DNA of 64,000 nucleotides from JAJDXW01 sp965223775. Its GTDB lineage: Bacteria; Pseudomonadota; Gammaproteobacteria; HK1. A program made the position numbers and the translations under genes. Shown here in pieces: positions 27,240 to 35,821 of the stretch. The DNA lies in assembly GCA_965223775.1 (NCBI GenBank), contig OZ245021.1:2418001-2482000 (forward strand). The letters are read 5' to 3'. Within the stretch, counting starts at the first letter, position 1; each line of letters begins with the position of its first letter. The notes beneath the pieces are model-generated. The model was given only the letters and a program-made list of their open reading frames with translations. It was not told where the DNA came from and searched no databases.

Positions 27240-28412
27240 TTGACAGGGTTGACAAAAATTTGTGTCACGAACTATCGCGCCCTCGCGGATGTCGAACTCG
27301 ATCTCGGTGCCGTCAATGTCATCTTCGGTCCAAACGGTGCAGGAAAATCGACGCTGCTTGACTCCCTGTACTTCTTTCGCGACTGCGCCATTCGCGGCGT
27401 AGAAGTCGCGTCCTCCGAGCGGGACCACGGAATCGGCATCCTATGGGACGGGGCAACCGAACATCAAGGAATCACCATCGAGCTTGCTTCCGGTGATCTC
27501 ACATACAGCCTCTCGTTTTCTTTGTCCGCAGGCAGAATCGATCCGTTTCCGGGCGAACGCCTGGTCTCCTCCTCGCTAGCCGATGTTCTCATTCATCGAA
27601 GTCCCGGCTCGGACAAGGCCGCGCTGTACAACAGACAAATCAATCAAAGTCCGGAGATTGAGCTCCGCGAGCCCGATAAACTCAGTTTGGGTCTTTTTCT
27701 CGATTTCAATCAAGGTGATGTTGAGGGTCGTGAACTCGACCGGTTGCTCCACTTCGTTCGCCGCTACCACGCGAGGTCGTTGCGGCTGGAGCGCCTCAAG
27801 CGAGCTGGATCCGAAACCAGCCCACAGACGAGACTACGGGATCAGGGGCACAACGCGTGGTCAGTTCTGAGAAACCTGAAGGAACGACGAAATCTTGATC
27901 TGTGCTACACCACGATCATGCGCTACATGGCCGACGCGTTTCCATTTTTTGACGACGTCATGATTGAGCAGATTGGGACTGCGTCAGTCTACGCGAGTTT
28001 CCTCGAGAAAGGACGCCGTGAGCCGATTCTCGCGTCCGGGGCGTCCGACGGTGTTCTACAACTCCTGCTTCTGCTCATCGCATTATTTTCGGAAGGCGAC
28101 CGCAGGTCGGTCCTTCTATTCGATGAACCTGAAGTGTCTTTGCATCCGTGGGCGCTCGTCGTGTTCGCGACGGCGGTCAAGGAGGCTGCTGAACAATGGA
28201 ACAAGCAGGTATTTCTCGCCACCCATTCACCGGTTCTTATCAGCCAGTTCGAACCGGAGGACACCTTGGTGGCCACGGTAGAGGAAGGTCGTGCGCGGTT
28301 TCATCGCTTGTCCGAAATCGACGAGCTTCGAGATCTGCTCGAGCAGTACGAGTCTGGTTCGCTCTACATGTCCGGAGTAGTCGCACGGCAGGAAGCGGCA
28401 CCTACGCCGTAA
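27240..28412 (+). CDS. AAA family ATPase (RecF/OLD-like), module 2
   Basis: A 390-residue ATPase with Walker A GPNGAGKST at 30-38, a helical middle, a signature-like ASGASDGVLQLL, a canonical Walker B VLLFDEPEVSLHP and FLATHSPVLIS. All catalytic positions look intact. Start is a TTG at 27240, ten bases after GGAG; no ATG or GTG fits better. The next gene begins 7 bases after its stop. By analogy with AbiLi and AriA it should be the sensor/regulator half of a defence pair. Confidence 0.87.
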   Translation: MTGLTKICVTNYRALADVELDLGAVNVIFGPNGAGKSTLLDSLYFFRDCAIRGVEVASSERDHGIGILWDGATEHQGITIELASGDLTYSLSFSLSAGRIDPFPGERLVSSSLADVLIHRSPGSDKAALYNRQINQSPEIELREPDKLSLGLFLDFNQGDVEGRELDRLLHFVRRYHARSLRLERLKRAGSETSPQTRLRDQGHNAWSVLRNLKERRNLDLCYTTIMRYMADAFPFFDDVMIEQIGTASVYASFLEKGRREPILASGASDGVLQLLLLLIALFSEGDRRSVLLFDEPEVSLHPWALVVFATAVKEAAEQWNKQVFLATHSPVLISQFEPEDTLVATVEEGRARFHRLSEIDELRDLLEQYESGSLYMSGVVARQEAAPTP

Positions 28413-28419
28413 CTGGGCG

Positions 28420-29193
28420 ATGGTTTTGTCCAACCGAGATAGAGCCTCCGAATGGCGGTTCGTCTACTTCGGTCTGATCGTGACCGGGAAAGGTGAGAGG
28501 GAGTTCTTGCCGGATCTATTTCGGTCCATGGCGGCCTCCGGAAGGTGCACATTCAAGGTGATTCGTCGCATCAATCAACGAGGACCGATCACCTCACCGA
28601 GGCGCAGGCTACAGATGCTGGGCTCCGCCAAGGAGATTCCTGACCGGGATGCGAGCGAAATCGGCCTTCCAGCCCGTGGTTTTCTCTCTTCCCGCGATCG
28701 CTATGTTCTCCTCATTGACGACCTTGAGCCGGACAGAGCGGGGGCAATACAAGAGGTCTTCGGGCGCTATCGTGCCGCACTCGATGCCGTGCTCAACGAA
28801 GAACAGGCTCGTCGGGCTGCTGTCCACTTTTTCGTCAACATGCTTGAGGCCTATTACTTCGCCGACACGCGTGCCGTCAACGAAGTACTTGGCACGGAAC
28901 TTGCGGATTTCGCAGGAGACGTTGAGTCGATTCGTCATCCGAAAAACGAATTGAAGAACCTGTCGCACGGTTTTCACGAAAGGGACCACGGACGCCTGAT
29001 TGTGAGGCGTCTGGACGTTCCCCACATCCTCTCTCGAGAGGACGCATGTGCGTCGCTGCGCACGATGTTCGCATGGATCTACAACGCCATCGGCGAGCCT
29101 GAGGGCGACGACGTTCCTCTACTGGAAGGACGGTACAGCGAGGTCACCAAGTCTCAGATCGTTTCTCTGCGTGAGCTCGACTCTGAAACCTGA
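28420..29193 (+). CDS. TOPRIM-like partner of module 2 (DUF4276/RloB-type)
   Basis: A 257-residue soluble protein. FGLIVTGKGEREFLPDLF gives the acid loop, VLLIDDLEPDR the DxD-type strand and VNMLEAYYFAD the third conserved block; the same three blocks recur in the partners of the other modules. This pattern is that of the TOPRIM-fold effectors near AAA ATPases. Intact. Seven bases separate it from the ATPase gene. Predicted to be a metal-dependent nuclease or toxin effector; not shown. Confidence 0.72.
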   Translation: MVLSNRDRASEWRFVYFGLIVTGKGEREFLPDLFRSMAASGRCTFKVIRRINQRGPITSPRRRLQMLGSAKEIPDRDASEIGLPARGFLSSRDRYVLLIDDLEPDRAGAIQEVFGRYRAALDAVLNEEQARRAAVHFFVNMLEAYYFADTRAVNEVLGTELADFAGDVESIRHPKNELKNLSHGFHERDHGRLIVRRLDVPHILSREDACASLRTMFAWIYNAIGEPEGDDVPLLEGRYSEVTKSQIVSLRELDSET

Positions 29194-29208
29194 ATCCGGA
29201 TGCCAAGC

Positions 29209-29448
29209 AGTGCGCGGTGGCCCGTCTCGGGCTCCGCCACGTCGTCATCACCTCGGTGGACCGCGACGATCTGCGCGACAGCGGGGCAGGGCACTTCGCG
29301 GCCTGCGGGCGCGCGGTCCGCGGGCGGACGTCCTCGACCCGCATCGAGATCCTCGTCCCCGACTTCCGGTCCCGCAAGATGCGCCCGGGAGCGGCCCCTC
29401 GTCCGCTCCTCCTACCACGCCGACCGCCAGGCCGCCGGGGTCGCCTGA
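29209..29448 (+). pseudogene. Diverged, internally deleted copy of lipA
   Basis: 29209-29370 matches lipA codons for VARMGLRHVVITSVDRDDLRD through IEILVPDF with many base changes. The sequence then jumps to the last 17 or so codons of lipA (LVRSSYHADRQAA then VA and stop), skipping about 385 bases and changing frame. It starts 15 bases after the TOPRIM gene of module 2. The divergence rules out a very recent duplication. Confidence 0.88.
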
Positions 29449-29536
29449 GCCCGCACTCGCCGCTTGCCGGCGCGTTGTCGCGGCCGGTGGCCGAGGCTGG
29501 AATCGCGCCCAGGAGCGAGGACGGATTCGCAGACCG

Positions 29537-29715
29537 ATGCAAACTTTTACCGCGGTCGTGGAGCGATGCCCGGATACGGGGCTCTACGTCGGGTATGTCC
29601 CCGGCTTTCCCGGCGCCCACAGTCAGGGTGAGACGCGCGAGGAGCTCAACGGCAACCTCACGGAGGTCGTTGCTCTTCTCCTCGACGACGGACCGCCCGA
29701 GCTGGTGGGCGTCGC
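29537..29715 (+). pseudogene. HicB-like antitoxin N-terminal domain
   Basis: From ATG 29537 the frame reads MQTFTAVVERCPDTGLYVGYVPG, then AHSQGETREEL and VVALLLDDGPPELVG, the compact HicB fold of type II toxin-antitoxin systems. HicB proteins of this class normally end a few residues later; here the frame runs on into Arg/Ser-rich sequence, which suggests a lost stop or frameshift near 29715. No clear hicA is beside it. Confidence 0.6.
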
Positions 29716-29779
29716 AACAGGGCGCTCACGGCGTGGTCCCGTACCGACAGGAAGTGCCCACATGAACCGCGCCGGCAGG

Positions 29780-29946
29780 GCAGCGCGCGAGAGGGCGATC
29801 ATCGAGCGGCTGAACCGGAGCTCGGCCCGGAGTCGGCCGCCCGGGTCCATGCGCCGCAATTCCTCAAGCTGCGCAGCCGCGGCGCTGCGGCTCGTGTCGA
29901 TCGGTAAGCTGAAGTCAGCCGTCGCCAGCGCAAGCCTGCGTCGCAA
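29780..29946 (-). pseudogene. Fragment of a conserved small hypothetical protein
   Basis: Leftward frame from 29946 containing LPIDTSRSAAAAQLEELRRM, then DPGGRLRAELRFSRSM. This resembles the N-terminal half of a common uncharacterised protein found beside toxin-antitoxin genes. Homology ends near 29780. I cannot name the family; weak call. Confidence 0.35.
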
Positions 29947-30007
29947 CCGTCCGTCGGTGGCAATCGAATTCTGGATGGAGACACGAGTGCCGAAATCCTG
30001 CCGTCAG

Positions 30008-30563
30008 TCACGTCAAGCCGAGCGCTACAAGCATTTCCCGCAGGTCGGCATCGAAGACGGAAGCGCGTCGCAGATCGTCAAGCCCGAACCGCCTTCCAAA
30101 TTCGTGGGCGGAGGTCGGCTTCCGGTATTCCGGCCACTCGGCGCGGAGAGTTCTTGCCGCATCTCGTGCCGAAAACTGTCGTGTCTCGTAGCCACGGTGG
30201 AGCCGCGCCAAGACACCTTCGAGGTTCGGCCTGAGAAGGACGAGTCGCAGATTCGTTCCGCGCACGGCGTCCGCGGGGTCGCGGCCGTGCCGCCGATCGT
30301 CCTCCAACCGATCGGCGTCAAGCAGGACCAGCGCGTCCGAGAATTTTCCGTGCCGGGTCGAACGCTTCCTGTAGTCGACGACGGCATCCTCCACCACCCG
30401 CAGCCCGTCACCCCCGTGACCTAAGGGATATGTCGAGATGGACTCGCGGGGTTGCCACCCCATCACATAGCTGCTTGAGCCAAGCCGCAAAGGACCGCTC
30501 GCTCTCACCTTCGGTGCCAATGAAGATGCGGCGCCGCCTGGGCGTCGTCCGGTGCCGCGCCAT
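30008..30563 (-). pseudogene. RloB-like TOPRIM partner of module 3, frameshifted
   Basis: ATG at 30563 lies four bases after the ATPase stop. The frame from there reads RRRRIFIGTEGESERSFAAWL, the typical start of RloB proteins with the TEGExE acid loop, but hits a TGA after about 50 codons. At a run of five C (plus strand 30411-30415) a one-base change leads to the frame with VLLDADRLEDDRR (DxD), RPNLEGVLARLHRG and a helical tail ending at 30008. Removing one base at that run gives about 184 residues. RloB is the second gene of AbiL-type systems. Broken as read. Confidence 0.75.
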
Positions 30564-30566
30564 TCG

Positions 30567-31778
30567 TCAGCCGAATGTCGGAAGCCCGCCGAGCGCACCG
30601 CCTCGATAGACCCGCTGGAGATTCTCCGTGCGGCGGAGGCCCGCTACCTCCCGCGCGCCGTTCACGCAGGTAGCGCCGTCGCGGCTCTTCTCAACAATGA
30701 AGAGTTCTTCCTTCTCGAGTTCGTCCAGCACGGACAGGTTGTGGAGTGAGCAGATCAACTGCGCACCGTAGGGATTGGTCTGCGGACGCTGGAACCACCT
30801 CAGGACTTCCACCACCAGTTCCGTGTGAAGCTCGGCGTCCAGAGCATCCATGATCGCGACTTGGCCAGTCTGAAGAACCACATCGAGCTGCGGGAATACA
30901 TGCACGAGATGATGGGTCCCCGTCGATTCGTTCGACAGAACGACTGGCGCATCGAGACCTTGATGATCGAAGACCAGTATCCACTCGCCATCCGGCAGAG
31001 GCTCAACCCTCATCCCTTCAATCCCGAGGTCGGAGCGTTGCAGCCGATCCGATAGCCTGCTCACGAGTTCCGGATTGTTCCGATAGAACCGGGTCACAAG
31101 TTCGGTGTCCAGGCGCAAGGTTTCCGGGCCGGCAATGTTTCGCTGCACGGCCATGAAGTCTGCCGCTACCAAGGGGAACGGCCCCACCTCGAATTTCGCG
31201 AAGGTCGAGATCACCGAGGCATTCGCCGGAACGGAGACGAGGCGGCTGTCGCTCCGCCGGATCTTCAACTCCCTCGCGACGTAGACCGGCCCTTGTTCGC
31301 GGCGCTCCAGGATCCGCCGGGGCCGATTTCTCGGAAAGGTGTGAAGCGCTTCGTAGACGACCTTGACGGGATGCAGATCGGAGCCCTCGCGCCGGAGTTC
31401 GAGCGTATACCTGCATCGAGAATCCGGCTCCTCGGGTCGTGAGGAAAACCAGCCCGCATCGAAATCCACTTCAATCCGTGTCGAACCGGTCTGCCCCGAG
31501 GATGACAGGAATGGAAGAAAGTAGGGGATGCTGTCAGAAGAGGCGAGCCCGATGGAATGGACCACGAAGTCGATCGTCGAGGTCATGGCGCGCAGCAAGG
31601 CCGTCTTGCCAGCGCCATTCGGACCGACCAGGACCACAACGCTCGGGAGCCGGACTTCCGGCCGCGAGCGGCTTTCCCGGAAGCGGGGCAGATTGGGAGT
31701 CGTGCTCGGGATGCGGAAGTCGAGCTCCACCTCATCCCGAATCGACTGGAAGTTACGCACACGGAATCGGTGAATCAT
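30567..31778 (-). CDS. AAA family ATPase (RloA/AbiLi-like), module 3
   Basis: A 403-residue ATPase: IHRFRVRNFQSI at the N-terminus, Walker A GPNGAGKTA near 52-60, SNESTGTHHLVHVFP as the signature-like helix, and a late SLHNLSVLD. The Walker B strand VAIMDALDAELH has Ala where RloA/AbiLi proteins have the catalytic Glu (DELD), which may cripple hydrolysis. The partner RloB-like gene is four bases downstream and frameshifted, so this module may be dead. Normal length for AbiLi-type ATPases. Confidence 0.85.
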   Translation of the reverse strand: MIHRFRVRNFQSIRDEVELDFRIPSTTPNLPRFRESRSRPEVRLPSVVVLVGPNGAGKTALLRAMTSTIDFVVHSIGLASSDSIPYFLPFLSSSGQTGSTRIEVDFDAGWFSSRPEEPDSRCRYTLELRREGSDLHPVKVVYEALHTFPRNRPRRILERREQGPVYVARELKIRRSDSRLVSVPANASVISTFAKFEVGPFPLVAADFMAVQRNIAGPETLRLDTELVTRFYRNNPELVSRLSDRLQRSDLGIEGMRVEPLPDGEWILVFDHQGLDAPVVLSNESTGTHHLVHVFPQLDVVLQTGQVAIMDALDAELHTELVVEVLRWFQRPQTNPYGAQLICSLHNLSVLDELEKEELFIVEKSRDGATCVNGAREVAGLRRTENLQRVYRGGALGGLPTFG

Positions 31779-31844
31779 ATCGGAATGATGGCGGATTCTT
31801 GCACTAAGGGCAATCTGACCGCTCGCATTCCTGCAATCTTGCGG

Positions 31845-32846
31845 CTAGCGGGCGGGGCGCCAGGGCGCCAGCGCGTCGGCCGCGCGGTCCGGGTAGTCGG
31901 TGATGATTCCGTCGACGCCGAGCCGGGCGAGGGCCGTCATGTCGTCGACCTCGTTGACGGTCCAGACCACGACCTTCAGGCCCCGCGCGTGGGCTTCGGC
32001 CAACGCCTCTTCCGTGAGGTCTCGATGGAACGGAGACCACACGGCACATCCCGCTGCCTCCACCAGCCGCGGCACCGACCCGTCGAACGCCTCGATATCC
32101 AGCCCCGCCGTCCAGGGTGACGGGCCCGGACGGCCGCGCAGGATGTTGTTCAGCCAGCGTCGTTCCGCGGTGAGGCAGACGGTCGAGAGGTCCGGCGCCA
32201 GCTTGCGCGCCTCGAAGAGAACCCGCCAGTCGAACGACTGGACAACGGCCCTGTCGATCATGCCCTGCGCCCGCAGCACCGCGACCACCGCACGGGCGAA
32301 TTCCTCCGGCGCCGCCGTTTCCTCCGGCGCGAGCGGCGACAGCTTGGTTTCGATGTTGAATCGAATCGCGCCGGCTCCGGGCCGTCTCCCGAGCGCCAGC
32401 ACTTCGGCCAGGGTCGGGATGCGCGTGCCGTCGCGGGGCGCCTGATCCGGAAACTGCTCCGCGGTCCTGCCGCCCGGGGCCGCCCTGCCGACATCGAACC
32501 CGGACAGTTCCGCCAGCTCGTGCGCAGCGAGGAGCGGCCCCGGGGGCGCCAGCCACCCGCCCGCGGGGTCCCGGGTGCGGTCGGGATCGAGCCTGCGGTC
32601 ATGATGGACGACGGGAACTCGGTCCCGGGTCAGGCCGAGGTCGAGCTCCAGCACGTCGACGCCGAGCTCGATGGCGCGCTCGAACGACGGAATCGTGTTC
32701 TCGGGAAGCAGTCCGCGGGCGCCGCGGTGTCCCTGGATCTCGATCGCCTGGGCCGTCATGGGGATGCCAAGCGCGGCGATGAGCGCGGCGCCCCGCAGAA
32801 TCCGCCGCGCATGTCCGGTCTCCTCATGTCCGGTCGCCTCAGACAA
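31845..32846 (-). CDS. ugpQ: Glycerophosphodiester phosphodiesterase
   Basis: About 333 residues with the GDPD TIM-barrel: GHRGARGLLPENT, ELDLGLTRD, VVHHD, NIETKLSP and VVVWTVNE. It hydrolyses glycerophosphodiesters to glycerol-3-phosphate and an alcohol. Near the N-terminus the hydrophobic stretch ILRGAALIAALGIPMTAQA looks like a signal peptide, so it probably acts in the periplasm, unlike cytoplasmic UgpQ of Escherichia coli. Start is uncertain: a TTG at 32846 overlaps the end of ugpC; an ATG nearby is in another frame. Last gene of the leftward ugp group. Confidence 0.85.
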   Translation of the reverse strand: MSEATGHEETGHARRILRGAALIAALGIPMTAQAIEIQGHRGARGLLPENTIPSFERAIELGVDVLELDLGLTRDRVPVVHHDRRLDPDRTRDPAGGWLAPPGPLLAAHELAELSGFDVGRAAPGGRTAEQFPDQAPRDGTRIPTLAEVLALGRRPGAGAIRFNIETKLSPLAPEETAAPEEFARAVVAVLRAQGMIDRAVVQSFDWRVLFEARKLAPDLSTVCLTAERRWLNNILRGRPGPSPWTAGLDIEAFDGSVPRLVEAAGCAVWSPFHRDLTEEALAEAHARGLKVVVWTVNEVDDMTALARLGVDGIITDYPDRAADALAPWRPAR

Positions 32847-33924
32847 GTCGCCGGCCGTTCCCGGAGTCGAAGAAGTGGACACGCTCCGGCGCAATCGCCA
32901 GGGGAAGCGTCTCCCCGGCCGTGACCCGCTTGGCGCCGTCCACCCGAACCGTCATGGAGGGGCCTTGTCCGTTGCCGGCCGGTTGCCCGTGCACCAGGCT
33001 GTCCGCTCCGAGCGCTTCTACAAGATCCACGGTCAGCTCCAACGCCGCCGCATCGCGGGAGACCGGCTCCAGGTGCTCGGGACGGATGCCGACGGTAACC
33101 CTGTCGTGGACCGCGGACGCCGGCGGAGGAAAGGGCAGGGCCTGGTTCGAGCCGTCGAGCGTCACGCCCTGCCGGTCTTCGGCGATCGTTCCGGGCAGGA
33201 AATTCATCGCCGGCGAGCCGATGAACCCGGCCACGAACACGGTCGCGGGCTCGCCGTAGACGTCGAGCGGGGTGCCGATCTGCTCGGCGACCCCGGCGTT
33301 CATCACGATGAGTCGATCGGCGAGCGTCATCGCCTCCACCTGGTCGTGCGTCACGTACAGGCTGGTGGTCTCCAGATCGCGTTGCAGCCGCTTGATCTCG
33401 AGCCTCATCTGCACTCGCAGCTTGGCATCGAGGTTCGAGAGGGGTTCGTCGAAGAGGAACGCCTCGGGCTCGCGGACGATGGCCCGGCCCATTGCGACGC
33501 GCTGTCGCTGTCCGCCGGAGAGCAGGTTGGGGCGCCGGTCGAGCAAGCCGTCGAGCTGCAGTATCCGGGATGCCGCGGCGACCCGGCGCTCGATCTCGTC
33601 CTTGGTCGTGCGGCGGTTGCGGAGCCCGTAGGCCATGTTGTCGAACACGCTCATGTGGGGATAGAGCGCGTAGTTCTGGAAGACCATGGCGATGTTCCGG
33701 TCGGCGGGCTCCAGCTCGTTGACCCGCCGGTCCCCAATCCTGATCTCGCCTTCGGTGACCGTCTCCAGGCCCGCAACCATGCGCAGGAGCGTCGACTTGC
33801 CGCAGCCCGAAGGGCCGACGATGACGATGAACTCGCCGTCCGAAACGGCCGTATCCACCCCGTGGATCGCCTTGAATCCGTTGGGATAGGTCTTGCGCAC
33901 GCCGATGAATTCCAGTCCGGCCAT
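32839..33924 (-). CDS. ugpC: sn-glycerol-3-phosphate ABC transporter ATPase
   Basis: A 361-residue ATPase of the MalK/UgpC group: Walker A GPSGCGKST near 38-46, VFQNYALYPHM, signature LSGGQRQR, Walker B FLFDEPLSNLD, switch YVTHDQVEAM and a C-terminal OB-type domain with VTVGIRPEHLEPV. Energises the UgpA/UgpE channel. Lies 56 bases downstream of ugpE and overlaps the next gene slightly. Confidence 0.92.
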   Translation of the reverse strand: MAGLEFIGVRKTYPNGFKAIHGVDTAVSDGEFIVIVGPSGCGKSTLLRMVAGLETVTEGEIRIGDRRVNELEPADRNIAMVFQNYALYPHMSVFDNMAYGLRNRRTTKDEIERRVAAASRILQLDGLLDRRPNLLSGGQRQRVAMGRAIVREPEAFLFDEPLSNLDAKLRVQMRLEIKRLQRDLETTSLYVTHDQVEAMTLADRLIVMNAGVAEQIGTPLDVYGEPATVFVAGFIGSPAMNFLPGTIAEDRQGVTLDGSNQALPFPPPASAVHDRVTVGIRPEHLEPVSRDAAALELTVDLVEALGADSLVHGQPAGNGQGPSMTVRVDGAKRVTAGETLPLAIAPERVHFFDSGNGRRLV

Positions 33925-33980
33925 TCCGTCAGCTCCTCCGGTTCCTTCGACTTCTTCTGCTACCCATGTCCCCGTGCCCG

Positions 33981-34829
33981 CTATTTCTCGTGCTCGATCA
34001 GTCCTTTCACGAACAGGCGCTGCATGAAGATCACGACCAGCACGGGCGGCAGCATCGCGAGCATCGATGTCGCCATGATCTCGTGCCACACGGGCTCCGA
34101 GTCCGGGACCGCGACCATGCGCTGTATGCCCATCACGATCGTGTAGTAGCTTTCGTCCGTGGTGACGAGGAGGGGCCACAGGTACTGGTTCCACCCGTAG
34201 ATGAAGAGGATCACGAACAGGGCCGCGATGTTGGTGCGGGACAGGGGCAGGAGGATGTCGCGGAAGAACTTGAGCGGACCCGCTCCGTCGATGCGCGCCG
34301 CCTCGGCCAGCTCCTCGGGCACCGTCAGGAAGAACTGGCGGAACAGGAAAGTCGCAGTCGCGCTCGCGATCAGGGGCACGGAGAGGCCCCAGTACGTGTT
34401 CAGCATGCCGAGATTCGCCACCACCGCGAAGGTCGGCAGGATGCGCACCTCGACCGGAAGCATCAGCGTGACGAAGATGATCCAGAAGCAGGTCATGCGC
34501 AGCGGAAAGCGGAAATAGACGATGGCGTAGGCCGCGATGATCGAGATCGCGATCTTCCCCACCGCGATCATCAGCGCCATGATGAGCGAGTTCCACATCA
34601 TCATGCCGACCGGCACGCTCCCGGCCGCCTCCATGCCCGAGCCGAGCACGGTCGCGTAGTTCCGCACGAGGTGATCCCCGGGCCAGAGCGGCGTGCGTCC
34701 CGACATGAGCGCCTCGACGGGATGCGTCGAGGCGACGAACGTGATCCAGATCGGCAGGGCCGTCACCAGCACGCCGATCGACAGCACGACGTGCGACAGC
34801 GCGGTGAGCCAGGGGCGGTTTTCGACCAA
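33981..34829 (-). CDS. ugpE: sn-glycerol-3-phosphate ABC transporter permease UgpE
   Basis: A 282-residue inner-membrane permease with about six transmembrane segments and the coupling motif EELAEAARIDGAGPLKFFRDILLP. Near-identical in layout to UgpE. The gene follows ugpA after 13 bases. Confidence 0.92.
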   Translation of the reverse strand: MVENRPWLTALSHVVLSIGVLVTALPIWITFVASTHPVEALMSGRTPLWPGDHLVRNYATVLGSGMEAAGSVPVGMMMWNSLIMALMIAVGKIAISIIAAYAIVYFRFPLRMTCFWIIFVTLMLPVEVRILPTFAVVANLGMLNTYWGLSVPLIASATATFLFRQFFLTVPEELAEAARIDGAGPLKFFRDILLPLSRTNIAALFVILFIYGWNQYLWPLLVTTDESYYTIVMGIQRMVAVPDSEPVWHEIMATSMLAMLPPVLVVIFMQRLFVKGLIEHEK

Positions 34830-34842
34830 GGCCGGCGCCCCC

Positions 34843-35724
34843 TCAGTAGGCCACTTTCCGCTCGATGTAGCGGAACTGGGCCACGGTGAGCCCGATTACG
34901 ATGGCCATGAGCACCACCGACTGAGCGGCGGAGCCCCCGAGGTCCAGCCCGATGAACCCGTCACTGAACACCTTGTAGACGAGGATGGTCGTGGCCTGGG
35001 CCGGGCCTCCACTCGTCGTCGCGTGGACGATCCCGAACGTGTCGAAGAACGCGTAGACGATGTTGACCACGAGGAGGAAGAACGTGGTCGGCGAGAGCAG
35101 GGGGAAGACGATGGTCCGGAACCGCTTGAACGGGCCGGCGCCGTCGATGGCCGCGGCCTCGATCAGCGAGCGCGGAATTGCCTGCAGACCGGCAAGAAAG
35201 AACAGGAAGTTGTAGCTGACCTGCTTCCACGAGGCGGCCAGGACGATCAGGACCATGGCGTCGGTGCCGTCCAGATAGTGGTTCCAGTCGTAGCCGAAGG
35301 CTCTCAGGAGGTAGGCGAGAACCCCGATGGACGGATTGAACATGAAGAACCACAGCACGCCGGCCACCGCCGGGGCGATGGCATAGGGCCAGATGACCAG
35401 CGTCCGGTAGGTCGTCGCCCCCTTGATGATCCGGTCTGCCATCGCCGCGAGAAGGAGCGCAACGCTCAACGACAGCGACGTGGTCGCGACGGAGAACCCG
35501 ATGGTGCGGCCGAAGCTCTCCAGGTAGATGGAATCCGAGAACAGGCCGGCGAAGTTGTCGAGCCAGACGAACTTGCTGCGCAGGCCGAAGGCGTCTTCCA
35601 GCAGCAACGACTGGTAGAGGGCCTGGCTCGCCGGCCAGATGAAGAACACCAGGGTGATGGCGATCTGCGGGGCGACCAGCACGAAGGCCAGCCACCGCTT
35701 GGAAAATGTGACGCGCTTCTCCAA
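34843..35724 (-). CDS. ugpA: sn-glycerol-3-phosphate ABC transporter permease UgpA
   Basis: A 293-residue permease with six predicted membrane helices and the coupling motif RSLIEAAAIDGAGPFKRFRTI. It pairs with UgpE in the inner membrane. A hairpin lies between it and ugpB, so the abundant binding protein may be made in excess over the channel. Confidence 0.92.
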   Translation of the reverse strand: MEKRVTFSKRWLAFVLVAPQIAITLVFFIWPASQALYQSLLLEDAFGLRSKFVWLDNFAGLFSDSIYLESFGRTIGFSVATTSLSLSVALLLAAMADRIIKGATTYRTLVIWPYAIAPAVAGVLWFFMFNPSIGVLAYLLRAFGYDWNHYLDGTDAMVLIVLAASWKQVSYNFLFFLAGLQAIPRSLIEAAAIDGAGPFKRFRTIVFPLLSPTTFFLLVVNIVYAFFDTFGIVHATTSGGPAQATTILVYKVFSDGFIGLDLGGSAAQSVVLMAIVIGLTVAQFRYIERKVAY

Positions 35725-35746
35725 TGGACCGACGGCGCGTGATGAC

Positions 35747-35790
35747 GGGTGCGGCGGCCCCGGGACGATATCCCCGGGGCCGCCGCACCC
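35747..35790 (-). terminator. Hairpin between ugpB and ugpA (attenuator or mRNA stabiliser)
   Basis: 18-bp arms, GGGTGCGGCGGCCCCGGG at 35747-35764 and its complement at 35773-35790, with an 8-base loop. There is no T-run, so it may slow exonucleases or give partial termination after ugpB. Confidence 0.7.
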
Positions 35791-35821
35791 TCCAGGCCGA
35801 GTCCGGGAGGGTCAGCCGGCC

